A stretch of DNA of 64,000 bases from Gramella sp. MT6 (GCF_019357415.1 NZ_CP048410.1:3126501-3190500), one strand, 5' to 3'; counted from the stretch's first letter, positions 27,561-36,966 are shown. Translations and numbers: made by a program. Notes: generated by a model from the letters alone, not told the origin.

Positions 27561-29024
27561 ATGCCAATTACTATAATGGGCGATAAGGAATTTGAGAATG
27601 TTCCGTCAATAAATAGTAAAGCCCTTCGCATCAATTTGAATGAAAACATCTATGGGACGTTTTCAGAGATTGGTGCTGGCCAGGAAACCGTTCGTAACTT
27701 TTTTCGGGCTGGAGGCGCTTCAGGTACCATTGCAAAAGCGATGAGTGCCTATGACAAGGACTTTAGTGATGCGATATATGGAGTTGAGAATGACCGTCGT
27801 TACGTTACTGAAGCTCGTTTAAAGAAAATGCTTTCTCACGAAACAAGGCTCATCGAAGAAAGAATTTCAAGAGAAAAACATCCCAATAAATTATTTTTCA
27901 CCTATGCCAATACTGTAGCAACTATAGATTTTGCTAAAAAATATAAAGGTCATGGTTGGGTTGGAATCAGATACCAGGTTGAACCAGGTGAAGATTACAA
28001 TGAGATTCTACTACATGTTCGATTTCATGAAAATGATGCGAGACACCAACAAAACACACTTGGGATCCTTGGTGTAAACCTTATTTACGGTGCTTATTAT
28101 AAATATGATAATCCTAAGAAACTTCTTAGATATCTATACGATCATATAGATAAGGATCAAATCGAGATCGATACAATTAACTTCTCCGGTCCAAAATTCG
28201 AAAAGGTAGATAACAGATTAATGAGTCTCCAGCTGGTAAAGAATGGAATGACCGAGGCGGTAATGTTTGGGCCAGATGGAAATAATGTTCTTCCCGCTAA
28301 GATCCTTTATAAAAAGAATATTCTCGCTTTAAGAGGTAGCTTTAGACCAGTAACGAAAGTTAATATGGATATGTATGAGCGGTCTAAAGAAATGTTCTTT
28401 AATGAAAGTAAGGTAAATAGAGAAAATACTGAGATCATTTTTGAGATCACCCTTTCCAACCTTAGGGCGGAAGGAGAGATCGATGAAAGAGATTTCATGG
28501 ACCGTGCAGAACTGTTATGTTCTCTTGGACAAACCGTAATGATCTCAAATTTCCAGGAGTATTACAGGGTTGTTGAATACTTCTCTCGTTATTCCAAGCA
28601 AAGAATGGGTCTGACTATGGGTGTTCAAAACCTGGTAGATGTATTCGATGAGAAATACTATCGTCACCTAAGCGGTGGAATTCTTGAAGCTTTTGGTAAA
28701 CTGTTCTTTAAAGATCTTAAGGTTTATCTATATCCATTGAAAGATCCTGAAACCGGTGAGATCACTACCAGTGAAAATGTAAAAGTACATCCTCGTATGA
28801 AGGAACTTTACAAATTCTTCAAATATAATGGACGTGTAGAAGACATCACCAATTACAATCCAGATATCATGGATATCTACTCTCGTGAAGTACTTAAAAT
28901 GATTAGCGAAGGAAAAGATGGATGGGAAGATATGCTGCCTGAAAAAACTACGAAAATGATCAAGGAAAAGAATCTTTTCCATTATCAGGAACGTAAAGAA
29001 AAAGCTAAGACCGAGGAGGTTTAA
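27561..29024 (+). CDS. Conserved cytosolic protein of unknown function
   Basis: A 487-residue hydrophilic protein without a signal peptide or membrane segments. Visible landmarks are NLNENIYGTFSEIGAGQETV, FFRAGGASGTIAKAMSAYDKD, VGIRYQVEPGEDYNEILLHV, a charged middle, and SGGILEAFGKLFFKDLKVYLYP near residue 375. The even composition and well-conserved-looking blocks suggest a housekeeping protein rather than a surface one. I do not recognise a family with a known reaction. It has its own -7 box and a strong terminator, so it is monocistronic. Confidence 0.85.
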   Translation: MPITIMGDKEFENVPSINSKALRINLNENIYGTFSEIGAGQETVRNFFRAGGASGTIAKAMSAYDKDFSDAIYGVENDRRYVTEARLKKMLSHETRLIEERISREKHPNKLFFTYANTVATIDFAKKYKGHGWVGIRYQVEPGEDYNEILLHVRFHENDARHQQNTLGILGVNLIYGAYYKYDNPKKLLRYLYDHIDKDQIEIDTINFSGPKFEKVDNRLMSLQLVKNGMTEAVMFGPDGNNVLPAKILYKKNILALRGSFRPVTKVNMDMYERSKEMFFNESKVNRENTEIIFEITLSNLRAEGEIDERDFMDRAELLCSLGQTVMISNFQEYYRVVEYFSRYSKQRMGLTMGVQNLVDVFDEKYYRHLSGGILEAFGKLFFKDLKVYLYPLKDPETGEITTSENVKVHPRMKELYKFFKYNGRVEDITNYNPDIMDIYSREVLKMISEGKDGWEDMLPEKTTKMIKEKNLFHYQERKEKAKTEEV

Positions 29025-29044
29025 GTCTAAAGAAATAAATGCAT

Positions 29045-29077
29045 AAAAAAAGCTGTTCAATCGAACAGCTTTTTTTT
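29045..29077. terminator. Bidirectional rho-independent terminator
   Basis: Stem AGCTGTTC (29051-29058) / GAACAGCT (29063-29070), extended by the flanking A-run and T-run. It lies between convergent genes. Confidence 0.92.
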
Positions 29078-29096
29078 ATTCCTTAAGTTTAAAAGA

Positions 29097-30410
29097 TTAT
29101 TCCAGCCTGGTGATCTTGGCACCTATTCCCTGAAGTCTTTCAACTATATGTTCATAACCTCGATCTATCTGCTCAATATTATGAATGGTAGAAGTTCCTT
29201 TTGCTGACAGTGCCGCAATTAATAAAGAAATTCCAGCTCTAATATCTGGAGAGGTCATCGTAGTAGCTTTCAGTTGAGAGGTAAAATCATGCCCAATTAC
29301 CGTAGCGCGATGAGGATCGCAAAGGATGATCTTTGCTCCCATATCGATCAATTTATCCACGAAGAACAATCTACTCTCAAACATTTTCTGATGAATAAGT
29401 ACACTTCCTCTTGCCTGAGTTGCAGTCACCAAAATGATACTTAAAAGATCTGGTGTAAATCCAGGCCATGGAGCATCACTAATATTCATGATAGAACCAT
29501 CAATAAAACTTTGCACTTCATATCCATTTTCATGTGCAGGAATATGAATATCGTCCCCTTTCTTCTCAACAGTAATTCCAAGTTTCCTGAAAGTAGTTGG
29601 AATAATGCCCAGCATCTCCCAGTTTACATTTTTAATGGTGATATCACTTTTTGTCATCGCTGCCAGACCTATCCATGATCCTATTTCAATCATATCTGGT
29701 AGAACAGTATGCTCACAACCTCCCAGTTTTTCAACACCTTCTATAGTAAGTAAATTAGACCCAACTCCGCTAATATTAGCACCCATTGAGTTCAACATCT
29801 TACAAAGTTGCTGCAGGTAAGGCTCACATGCCGCATTATAAATTGTAGTAGTTCCCTTTGCAAGGACTGCTGCCATCACAATATTAGCAGTACCTGTAAC
29901 TGAAGCTTCTTCCAAAAGCATGAAATCACCTTTCAGGCCTTTTGGAGCTTCCACACCATAAAATCTTTCCTCTTTATTATATCTGAAATCGGCTCCCAAT
30001 TTCATAAAACCTTCAAAATGGGTATCAAGCCTTCGTCTTCCAATTTTATCCCCTCCCGGTTTCGGAATGAAACCTTTTCCAAATCTTCCCAGCATAGGAC
30101 CAACGATCATGATAGATCCTCTTAATCCACCGCCATCAATTTTAAATTGCTCACTGTTGAGATAATCCATATTTAGATCATCACTCTGGAAAGTATAGCT
30201 TCCTTTACCGATCTTTTCAATTTTTACACCTAAATTGCGCAAAAGATTGATAAGTTTATTTACATCAAGTATATCTGGAATATTATGTATTGTTACTTTT
30301 TCATCGGTTAACAATACAGCACACAGAATCTGCAGTGCCTCGTTTTTTGCTCCCTGGGGTTGAATTTCCCCGCTCAAACGATGACCACCTTCAATTTGAA
30401 AAGTTCCCAT
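29097..30410 (-). CDS. murA: UDP-N-acetylglucosamine 1-carboxyvinyltransferase with Asp at the fosfomycin site
   Basis: Catalyses transfer of enolpyruvate from PEP to UDP-GlcNAc, the first committed step of peptidoglycan synthesis. At 437 residues it is full length, with QGAKNEALQ (active-site Lys22-Asn23), GGGLRGSIMIVGPMLGRFG, DMIEIGSW and the terminal RGYEHIVERLQGIGAKI. The active-site loop reads PKPGGDKIGRRRLDTHF, so residue 121 is Asp where E. coli has Cys115. The DUF4290 gene lies 15 bases upstream on the same strand. Confidence 0.97.
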   Translation of the reverse strand: MGTFQIEGGHRLSGEIQPQGAKNEALQILCAVLLTDEKVTIHNIPDILDVNKLINLLRNLGVKIEKIGKGSYTFQSDDLNMDYLNSEQFKIDGGGLRGSIMIVGPMLGRFGKGFIPKPGGDKIGRRRLDTHFEGFMKLGADFRYNKEERFYGVEAPKGLKGDFMLLEEASVTGTANIVMAAVLAKGTTTIYNAACEPYLQQLCKMLNSMGANISGVGSNLLTIEGVEKLGGCEHTVLPDMIEIGSWIGLAAMTKSDITIKNVNWEMLGIIPTTFRKLGITVEKKGDDIHIPAHENGYEVQSFIDGSIMNISDAPWPGFTPDLLSIILVTATQARGSVLIHQKMFESRLFFVDKLIDMGAKIILCDPHRATVIGHDFTSQLKATTMTSPDIRAGISLLIAALSAKGTSTIHNIEQIDRGYEHIVERLQGIGAKITRLE

Positions 30411-30425
30411 TAAAAGTTGTTGAAT

Positions 30426-31073
30426 TTAGTAGCGTTTGCGACCACCTTTACTACGGCCGCCTTTTTTTGTGTTCTTGGTATATTTTTTCTTTCCTCCACT
30501 GCCTCTTATAAGTTCTGAAGCTTGACTTAGATCTTCATCAAGAAGATTTTTAGGATTGATCTTCCCATTGCTAAGATCCTTAAGATGTTCGAAGATCACA
30601 TCATCATCAACTGAATCTCTATTCCAGTTCAGGTAAGATTTTTTCATATGATTGGCTATGGTAAGAACCAAAGCTTCTTTGAATTCGCCTTCTTCGTAAT
30701 CTTTTGCCGCATCTATCATCCTTTTAATATTGTTTCCGTAGAAACGATACTTGGGATTATTCTCAGGATATTGCAGCATGTCTGGCCTTTCTGCCAGCAT
30801 TTCCCTTGTTGGCTTTGGAAAAGGTGAGTCAACGTTAAGTTTAAAATCACTTATAATAAATAACTGATCCCAAAGTTTATGCTGAAAATCTGGTACATCC
30901 CTCAAGTGAGGATTCATGTTTCCCATTACTGCTATAATTGAATTCGCGACCTTATTTCTTTCATCGTCGTCTTCAATGCTCACAGCATGCTCCACCATTT
31001 TTTGAAGATGTCTGCCGTATTCGGGAATTATCAATTTACTCCTTTCAGAGTTATATTCTAATGCGTTTGTCAA
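30426..31073 (-). CDS. DUF4290 family protein
   Basis: A 215-residue helical cytosolic protein of a Bacteroidota family of unknown function. Landmarks: EYGRHLQKMVEHAVSIEDDDER, NMNPHLRDVPDFQHKLWDQLF and FYGNNIKRMIDAAKDYEEGE. The C terminus is a highly basic tail of Lys, Arg and Gly (GGKKKYTKNTKKGG), which could bind RNA or DNA. It is directly upstream of murA and probably co-transcribed. Confidence 0.87.
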   Translation of the reverse strand: MTNALEYNSERSKLIIPEYGRHLQKMVEHAVSIEDDDERNKVANSIIAVMGNMNPHLRDVPDFQHKLWDQLFIISDFKLNVDSPFPKPTREMLAERPDMLQYPENNPKYRFYGNNIKRMIDAAKDYEEGEFKEALVLTIANHMKKSYLNWNRDSVDDDVIFEHLKDLSNGKINPKNLLDEDLSQASELIRGSGGKKKYTKNTKKGGRSKGGRKRY

Positions 31074-31174
31074 AATTGAAGTTTAATTAGGTAATTACTG
31101 AAGTTATACTCCTGCCTGCAAAATACTAAATATTACCAAAGAACCACAATAAAAAGGATTCTTTTATAGCGTGG

Positions 31175-31468
31175 TTAAAGAGATATTACGCCTTCCACTT
31201 TTATGGCAACTTCTTTATATTTTTCAATCACATGATCTGGATTTTTCATTCTAACGTTGATGGAAACACTGGTATACTTTCCCTTTTTAGATTGCTTCGT
31301 TTCAATCACAGCTCCCATATTGTTAAAAATGCCCTGCACCTGTGAAATTTGATCTCCTTTGGTTGGGACAATAAATTTATAAAGATATTCAGAAGGCCAC
31401 ATAGCCGTATCCTGAAGTTGCTTTTTCAATTTGGCGTAAAATTCTTCCGGATTCTTGGATTCACTCAT
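31175..31468 (-). CDS. DUF493 (YbeD-like) family protein
   Basis: The start is placed at the ATG at 31468 (MSESKNPEEFYAKL), giving 97 residues; the frame is open to 31609 but those extra residues run into the promoter region of the divergent gene. The ferredoxin-like fold pattern WPSEYLYKFIVPTKGDQISQ and KYTSVSINVRMKNPDHVIEKY fit the DUF493/YbeD family, proposed to be a small regulatory ACT-like domain. Function unproven. Confidence 0.85.
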   Translation of the reverse strand: MSESKNPEEFYAKLKKQLQDTAMWPSEYLYKFIVPTKGDQISQVQGIFNNMGAVIETKQSKKGKYTSVSINVRMKNPDHVIEKYKEVAIKVEGVISL

Positions 31469-31550
31469 AATTTTTCTCCTTCGTTTAATTGCAAAGATAC
31501 AAGTAATGATAGCATTTTTATAATCAAATTCAAATGTCGAAATTTGCGCC

Positions 31551-32084
31551 GTGAAAAATAGAAAAATTGTAATTACCGGTGGTCCGGGAACAGGTAAATC
31601 TTCCATCATTCATAAACTGGAAGAAAAAGGAGAAAAATGTCTGCATGAAATCTCCAGGCAGGTAACCCTTGAGGCTCAGAAGGAAGGTATAGACCAGCTT
31701 TTCCTAAAAAAACCATTGTTATTCAGTGAAAAGCTTCTTGAAGGCAGGCTTAATCAGTTCAATGAGGCAAAAGAGCACCAATCTGATCATATATTTATAG
31801 ACCGGGGTCTACCAGATGTAGTTGCCTACATGGATTATTTCGACACGAATTACCCGGATTTTTTCCATAGAACCTGCGAGATCAATCGTTACGATATCAT
31901 TTTTATCCTGCCTCCCTGGAAGGAAATCTACACCAGTGATAACGAACGATATGAGAGTTATGAGGAAGCCTTAAAAATTTCGTCTTATCTTTATTCTACT
32001 TATAGGAGGTATGGATACGATCCAATTGAAGTTCCAAAACTCAGTGTGGAAGAGCGTACAACCTTTATATTAGATAAGATCTAA
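31551..32084 (+). CDS. AAA_28-type P-loop NTPase
   Basis: A 177-residue ATP/GTP-binding protein read from GTG at 31551. Walker A is ITGGPGTGKSSIIHKL (residues 8-23). HEISRQVTLEAQ and IFIDRGLPDVVAYMDYF follow, as in the small nucleotide-kinase-like proteins of the AAA_28 family. Its substrate is unknown. It lies 6 bases upstream of recQ on the same strand. Confidence 0.85.
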   Translation: MKNRKIVITGGPGTGKSSIIHKLEEKGEKCLHEISRQVTLEAQKEGIDQLFLKKPLLFSEKLLEGRLNQFNEAKEHQSDHIFIDRGLPDVVAYMDYFDTNYPDFFHRTCEINRYDIIFILPPWKEIYTSDNERYESYEEALKISSYLYSTYRRYGYDPIEVPKLSVEERTTFILDKI

Positions 32085-32090
32085 AGTAAT

Positions 32091-33992
32091 TTGCAGGAGG
32101 AGGCTTTAAAAATATTAGAAAAATACTGGGGCTTCCGGGAATTCAGGCCGCAACAGCTCGAGGTCATCCAATCTATTCTCGCGGGAAAGGACAGCTTAAC
32201 CCTTTTCCCTACCGGAGGAGGAAAATCCATTTGCTTTCAGGTGCCGGCCTTAATAAAAGACGGTATATGTATTGTTGTCTCACCATTGATCTCATTAATG
32301 GAAGATCAGGTAAATGGCTTACAACAAAAGAACATCAAAGCAATGGCAATTACTGGTGGGATCTCCTATGCTGACCTGGATAGGAACCTTGACAATTGTA
32401 TTTTCGGAAATTATAAATTTCTTTATTTATCCCCTGAAAGATTACAGCAGGAACTCGTAAGAGAACGATTAAAACAAATGAACATCAGCCTTATTGCTAT
32501 AGATGAGGCCCATTGTATTTCACAATGGGGCCATGATTTCAGACCCGCCTATAGAAATATTGCTGAACTTAGAGAACTGCTTCCGGAAACTGTTTTTGCT
32601 GCTTTTACCGCGACTGCCACCAAAACAGTAGTAAAAGATATTTGTGAACAATTGAAACTGGAAGACCCGGTAATTCATCAAAAATCATTTGAAAGATCGA
32701 ACCTTCAGTATGAAGTCATAAAAACTGAGGACAAATATTTTAGGTTGACCCAGATCCTCAATGAGGATTCAGCAATAATATATGTAAGAAGCCGGAACGC
32801 CACACAGGAGATAAGTCAGTTTTTAAACAAACACGGGATTACCGCTGCGGCCTACCACGGCGGATTAAAGAAAGAGGATAAGTCGAAAAAATTTGAGCAG
32901 TGGCTTGCCAATAAAGTAAGTGTCATGGTAGCCACAACGGCATTCGGCATGGGAATAGACAAGCCCGATGTAAGAACGGTAATTCATATTGACCTCCCTG
33001 AAAGTATGGAAAGCTATTTTCAGGAGGCTGGAAGGGCCGGAAGGGATGGTAAACCAGCAAAGGCAATTATACTTACAAATTCCGGTGATATCCCGGTTTT
33101 GAAGAATCAATTCCTCAACAATCTTGCTTCTGTCGAAGACGTAAAACTCCTATATCGTAAACTGAATGCTTATTTCAGGATCGCTTATGGAGAAGGTGAA
33201 AACACAGAACATGATTTTAATTTCTCCAGTTTTTGTCATCATTACCAGTTCAATTCTCACAAAGCATTCAATGCTTTACAGCTTCTAGACAGGTGCAGTA
33301 TTTTGAGACTTTCTCAGAATTACCAAAAGAAAACAGAGATCCAGGTATTATTATCTGGTCATCATCTGGACAATTACCTGGAAGAAAATCCAAGGTACGC
33401 ACATCTCCTTAGGACGGTTCTGAGAAATTACGGTGGAGTTTTCGAAAACCTGATCCCGTTTAATCTTAATTCAGTTTGCGACAAGGCGAATATGCCTGAA
33501 AAAGAATGTATCAGTATATTAGAGGAATTAGCTAAAAAAGAGATCATAGAATTCAATTTATCTAAACATGATGCCAGCATTACTTTCCTGGTGCCACGGG
33601 AAGATGACTCCACTATAAACCCGGTCGCTTCTTTTATTAAAGAATATAATAAGACAAAAAGAGATAAAATTGAGGCTGTTCTGGATTTTGTACAGAACGA
33701 TTCTATTTGCAAACAGGTACAACTCCTGAAATATTTTGGAGAGAAAGATCCTCCCGCCTGTGGAAAATGCTCCGTATGTAAAAAGGAGAAAAAGGAATTA
33801 AGCAGGGATGATATGAATGAAATCTATTTAAGTATCCTAAGACTATTGCGGAAAGGTCCTATGGATTCAAGAGAAATAATTTCACACCTGGATTATACTG
33901 AAACTGCCATTTTAAAAATATTAAGTCTGCTTTGCGAAAAAGGAATTCTGGACCGCAGTGCGAATAATAAGTATAAAATTATAAATAAATGA
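32091..33992 (+). CDS. recQ: RecQ-family ATP-dependent DNA helicase
   Basis: A 3'-5' DNA helicase of 633 residues acting in recombination repair. It is read from TTG at 32091; the helicase motifs leave little room for a later start. Motifs: Q-site FREFRPQQLEVI, Walker A LFPTGGGKSICFQVPAL, DEAH box AIDEAHCISQWGHDFRPAY, motif III FTATATKTV, motif VI QEAGRAGRDG. The zinc-binding RQC region follows (PACGKCSVCKKEKKE). No HRDC domain is clear. Its last codon overlaps the start of fmt. Confidence 0.95.
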   Translation: MQEEALKILEKYWGFREFRPQQLEVIQSILAGKDSLTLFPTGGGKSICFQVPALIKDGICIVVSPLISLMEDQVNGLQQKNIKAMAITGGISYADLDRNLDNCIFGNYKFLYLSPERLQQELVRERLKQMNISLIAIDEAHCISQWGHDFRPAYRNIAELRELLPETVFAAFTATATKTVVKDICEQLKLEDPVIHQKSFERSNLQYEVIKTEDKYFRLTQILNEDSAIIYVRSRNATQEISQFLNKHGITAAAYHGGLKKEDKSKKFEQWLANKVSVMVATTAFGMGIDKPDVRTVIHIDLPESMESYFQEAGRAGRDGKPAKAIILTNSGDIPVLKNQFLNNLASVEDVKLLYRKLNAYFRIAYGEGENTEHDFNFSSFCHHYQFNSHKAFNALQLLDRCSILRLSQNYQKKTEIQVLLSGHHLDNYLEENPRYAHLLRTVLRNYGGVFENLIPFNLNSVCDKANMPEKECISILEELAKKEIIEFNLSKHDASITFLVPREDDSTINPVASFIKEYNKTKRDKIEAVLDFVQNDSICKQVQLLKYFGEKDPPACGKCSVCKKEKKELSRDDMNEIYLSILRLLRKGPMDSREIISHLDYTETAILKILSLLCEKGILDRSANNKYKIINK

Positions 33993-34936
33993 AAGACCTT
34001 AGAGTAGTATTTATGGGAACTCCTGAATTTGCAGTCGCAAGCCTGGAAGCCATCATAAATGCCGGATATAATGTAGTTGGTGTAATTACAGCCCCAGACA
34101 GGCCTGCCGGAAGAGGCAGGAAATTAAGAGAGAGCGCGGTAAAAACCTATTCAAAATCTAAAGATCTAAAAGTTCTACAGCCAACGAATCTCAAATCTGA
34201 AGATTTCCAGAAGGAACTTGAATCCCTCAATCCCAATGTACAGGTAGTAGTAGCTTTTAGAATGTTGCCGAAATCCGTATGGAATTTTCCGGAATATGGC
34301 ACTTTTAACCTTCACGCTTCCCTCCTACCTCAATATAGAGGTGCCGCGCCTATTAACTGGGCCATCATTAATGGCGAGGAAAAAACCGGAGTTTCAACCT
34401 TCTTTCTAGATGAGAAGATCGATACTGGTGCGATGATACTTCAGCAAGAAATTAACATCAACAAGGATGAGAATTTAGAGTCTTTGCACGACCGTTTAAT
34501 GAAAACCGGCTCTAAGCTAGTCGTTAAAACGCTTGACAAAATTGCAAAAGGGGAAGTAGAATCTAGGGCTCAACTTGATTCTAGCGACCTAAGGGATGCG
34601 CCTAAACTTACACGGGATAATACTAAAATAGACTGGAACAATTCACTCGATAATATATACAATCTTATTAGAGGTTTGAATCCATATCCTGCAGCCTGGT
34701 GTTACCTGGATAATTTTTCAGAAGAAATGCAGGTAAAGATCTATGATGTCGAGAAATTAAACCGTGAACATCATTTGCCAAACGGAACAGTTACCATTGT
34801 TGATAATAAAATAAAAGTCGCCGCAATTGGCGGTTATATTATTGTGAAAGAAATTCAGCTTCCGGGCAAGAGAAAAATGGATGCAAAATCACTTTTAAAT
34901 GGTTTCGATTTTGCTCCGGAAGCAAAAATGCGCTGA
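33989..34936 (+). CDS. fmt: Methionyl-tRNA formyltransferase
   Basis: Formylates initiator methionyl-tRNA using 10-formyltetrahydrofolate. Its 315 residues are full length. It starts with VVFMGTPEFAVASLEAII, has the folate-binding and catalytic segment FNLHASLLPQYRGAAPINWAIINGE and the motif GVSTFFLDEKIDTGAMI, and ends with the C-terminal tRNA-binding domain (KIDWNNSLDNIYNLIRGLNPYP). It overlaps recQ by 4 bases (ATGA), so it is translationally coupled to it. Confidence 0.97.
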   Translation: MKDLRVVFMGTPEFAVASLEAIINAGYNVVGVITAPDRPAGRGRKLRESAVKTYSKSKDLKVLQPTNLKSEDFQKELESLNPNVQVVVAFRMLPKSVWNFPEYGTFNLHASLLPQYRGAAPINWAIINGEEKTGVSTFFLDEKIDTGAMILQQEININKDENLESLHDRLMKTGSKLVVKTLDKIAKGEVESRAQLDSSDLRDAPKLTRDNTKIDWNNSLDNIYNLIRGLNPYPAAWCYLDNFSEEMQVKIYDVEKLNREHHLPNGTVTIVDNKIKVAAIGGYIIVKEIQLPGKRKMDAKSLLNGFDFAPEAKMR

Positions 34937-35040
34937 AGCCTTATTAACACTGAATCGGTTGCATTTTAATAAAAAACAATTATCTTTATTAACAAAACAA
35001 CCAAGTTATTAACAAATACGGGCTTTTCCCCTGTCATTAC

Positions 35041-35070
35041 TTGCGTGGACAAGAAATCCGTATAAATTTG
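35041..35070 (+). promoter_or_regulatory. Bacteroidota-type promoter of the HU gene
   Basis: TTG (35041-35043), 19 bases, TAAATTTG (35063-35070): an exact fit to the TTG-N19-TAnnTTTG consensus, 51 bases upstream of the start codon. Confidence 0.75.
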
Positions 35071-35121
35071 TATACCAGTTTAACAGAATGTTTAACCAAC
35101 AATTAATTTAAAATTCAAATT

Positions 35122-35394
35122 ATGAACAAAACAGATTTAATCGATGCAATGGCTGAAAACGCTGGAATTTCTAAAGCAGCAGCAAAAAAAGCATTAGAGT
35201 CTTTCCTTGAGAACGTAGAGAAGTCTCTTAAAAAAGGAGATAGAGTTTCATTAGTAGGATTCGGATCTTGGTCTGTATCTAAAAGAGCTGCTCGTGAAGG
35301 AAGAAACCCACAAACCGGAAAAACTATTAAGATTGCTGCTAAAAATGTAGTGAAATTTAAAGCCGGAGCTGATTTACAAAAAGCTGTGAACTAA
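35122..35394 (+). CDS. hup: HU-family DNA-binding protein
   Basis: A 90-residue nucleoid protein that bends and coats DNA as a dimer. It shows the full HU signature: [32 protein letters not shown] in the saddle, and the DNA-binding arm [14 protein letters not shown] with the intercalating proline, followed by [13 protein letters not shown]. Codon choice looks strongly biased (GAA, AAA, CGT), as expected of a highly expressed gene. It has its own promoter and terminator. Confidence 0.96.
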   Translation: MNKTDLIDAMAENAGISKAAAKKALESFLENVEKSLKKGDRVSLVGFGSWSVSKRAAREGRNPQTGKTIKIAAKNVVKFKAGADLQKAVN

Positions 35395-35414
35395 TAATTT
35401 GCATTAGTAATTAT

Positions 35415-35443
35415 TAAAAGCCTTCCTTAAGGAAGGCTTTTTT
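35415..35443 (+). terminator. Rho-independent terminator after the HU gene
   Basis: A perfect stem AAAAGCCTTCC / GGAAGGCTTTT around TTAA, with a T tail, 22 bases after the HU stop. Confidence 0.93.
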
Positions 35444-35513
35444 ATTTAAAAATTTTGCCAAGGAATTGCATTATTTATAGGAAATAATTAGTTTAGATAA
35501 AAAGACTGCTACA

Positions 35514-36074
35514 ATGATCGCGTTAAAACCAACCAAAGGCCATCTTTTAGTTGCAGAACCATCTATAATTGGAGATGTGTCTTTTAATCGCTCTGTGGTT
35601 CTACTAGCTGACCATTCAGACAATGGATCGGTTGGGTTTATATTGAATAAAATTCTCGATTTCACTCTAAAAGATCTTATTCCTGAAATTAAAGGAGATT
35701 TTAAGGTCTACAATGGAGGGCCTGTAGAGCAGGATAATCTTTATTTTATTCATAAGATCCCAGACCTAATCCCCGATAGTATTGAGATAGCTCATGGAAT
35801 TTACTGGGGCGGTAACTTTGAAGTCGTGATGGAACTTATCTCCAAGGAGTTAATCGACGACAAGCAAATTAAATTTTTCCTGGGTTATTCCGGTTGGGAT
35901 GCTAACCAGTTAGATGAAGAATTAAATTCTCATTCCTGGGTTGTTACCGTGAACGAAGACAACAGAGATTTGCTAGAAAAACCTTACAATTCTTTTTGGA
36001 AAGATAAAATGTTAGAATTAGGCGGCGAATATATGCTTTGGTCTAATTCTCCCGAAAACCCAACTTATAATTAA
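35514..36074 (+). CDS. YqgE/AlgH family protein
   Basis: A 186-residue cytosolic protein of the UPF0301 (YqgE/AlgH) family. Typical segments: PTKGHLLVAEPSIIGDVSFNRSVVLLADH at the N terminus, GSVGFILNKI, YNGGPVEQDNLYFIH, GIYWGGNF and FFLGYSGWDANQLDEEL. The molecular role is not established; AlgH was first noted as a regulator of alginate genes in Pseudomonas. The stop shares bases TTAA with that of the convergent aminotransferase gene. Confidence 0.93.
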   Translation: MIALKPTKGHLLVAEPSIIGDVSFNRSVVLLADHSDNGSVGFILNKILDFTLKDLIPEIKGDFKVYNGGPVEQDNLYFIHKIPDLIPDSIEIAHGIYWGGNFEVVMELISKELIDDKQIKFFLGYSGWDANQLDEELNSHSWVVTVNEDNRDLLEKPYNSFWKDKMLELGGEYMLWSNSPENPTYN

Positions 36075-36916
36075 CCCAATCTTGCCTTTACGTTAAGCTT
36101 GCTCAATAGATCTTTTGAAACCTTATTTTCAAAGTCTTTTTTACGATATTTACTAACCGGTTGAATACCCTGAGCCACGTTCGTAATGAATAATTCATCT
36201 GCCTTCTGAAGTTCGAATGGTGATATAGAAGTTTCTTCGAGGTTATATTCTTCAGTCTTCTTTAGAATATTCACCAGTTGCTTCCTTATGATACCATTGA
36301 GAGCTCCATCTGAAATCGGCGGAGTTTTTATTGTTTTTCCTTTTACTAAGAACACATTCCCATTTAAAGCTTCCACTACACTCTTCTTTTCATTTAACAA
36401 AAGACAATTATCATAGTCATTCTCTCGGGCATAAATACTTCCCAGAACATTCACCGCTCGGTTATTAGATTTGATCGTAGAAAGTAAGCCACTATTTACA
36501 TAATGGTCCTTAAATAATTCTATCTCGTAAGGATTATCATTGAAGAGATAAAATGAATTTTCCATGGCTTCAGCACTAATAACATAGCCAATATCTCTAG
36601 TAGCCGGAGTATAATACCCTCCCTGAAGCCTGTACACTGCAAATCTTATTCTGGCAGGAGAGGTCGCCAGGTCATTTGCCTCAATGATCTCTTTGATCTC
36701 TTTTTCCAGGAATTCAGGGGAAAAACTTGATGGAATTTCCATTCTCATAATTCGCATAGAAGCCATTAACCTGAAATAATGATCCTCCCAGAACATTATT
36801 TTCCCGCTAATCACTCTTATCGTTTCGAATACTGAATCTCCATAAGCAAAGCCCCGGTTAAGTACCGATAATTTTGCATTTTTTTCCTTTACTATTGTTC
36901 CGTCTAAATTGATCAT
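36071..36916 (-). CDS. Class IV aminotransferase (branched-chain or aminodeoxychorismate lyase type)
   Basis: A 281-residue fold-type IV PLP enzyme. It starts with INLDGTIVKEKNAKLSVLNRGFAYGDSVFETIRV, as in the IlvE/PabC group. The PLP lysine is in LSTIKSNNRAVNVLGSIYAREN, and the cofactor-binding loop is VVEALNGNVFLVKGKTIKTPP. The region LNGIIRKQLVNIL follows. The sequence alone does not decide between PabC (4-aminobenzoate for folate) and a transaminase. The start codon directly follows a terminator-like hairpin. Confidence 0.87.
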   Translation of the reverse strand: MINLDGTIVKEKNAKLSVLNRGFAYGDSVFETIRVISGKIMFWEDHYFRLMASMRIMRMEIPSSFSPEFLEKEIKEIIEANDLATSPARIRFAVYRLQGGYYTPATRDIGYVISAEAMENSFYLFNDNPYEIELFKDHYVNSGLLSTIKSNNRAVNVLGSIYARENDYDNCLLLNEKKSVVEALNGNVFLVKGKTIKTPPISDGALNGIIRKQLVNILKKTEEYNLEETSISPFELQKADELFITNVAQGIQPVSKYRKKDFENKVSKDLLSKLNVKARLG

Positions 36917-36941
36917 AAAAAAACCCCGTTTAAAAACGGGG
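36917..36941 (-). terminator. Terminator-like hairpin abutting a start codon
   Basis: On the minus strand the stem CCCCGTT / AACGGGG is followed by seven T, and the ATG of the aminotransferase begins at the next base. It lies 26 bases after the stop of the upstream START-like gene, so it can act as that gene's terminator or as an attenuator. Confidence 0.8.
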
Positions 36942-36966
36942 CAAAGTTACTATTTATAATAGAATT

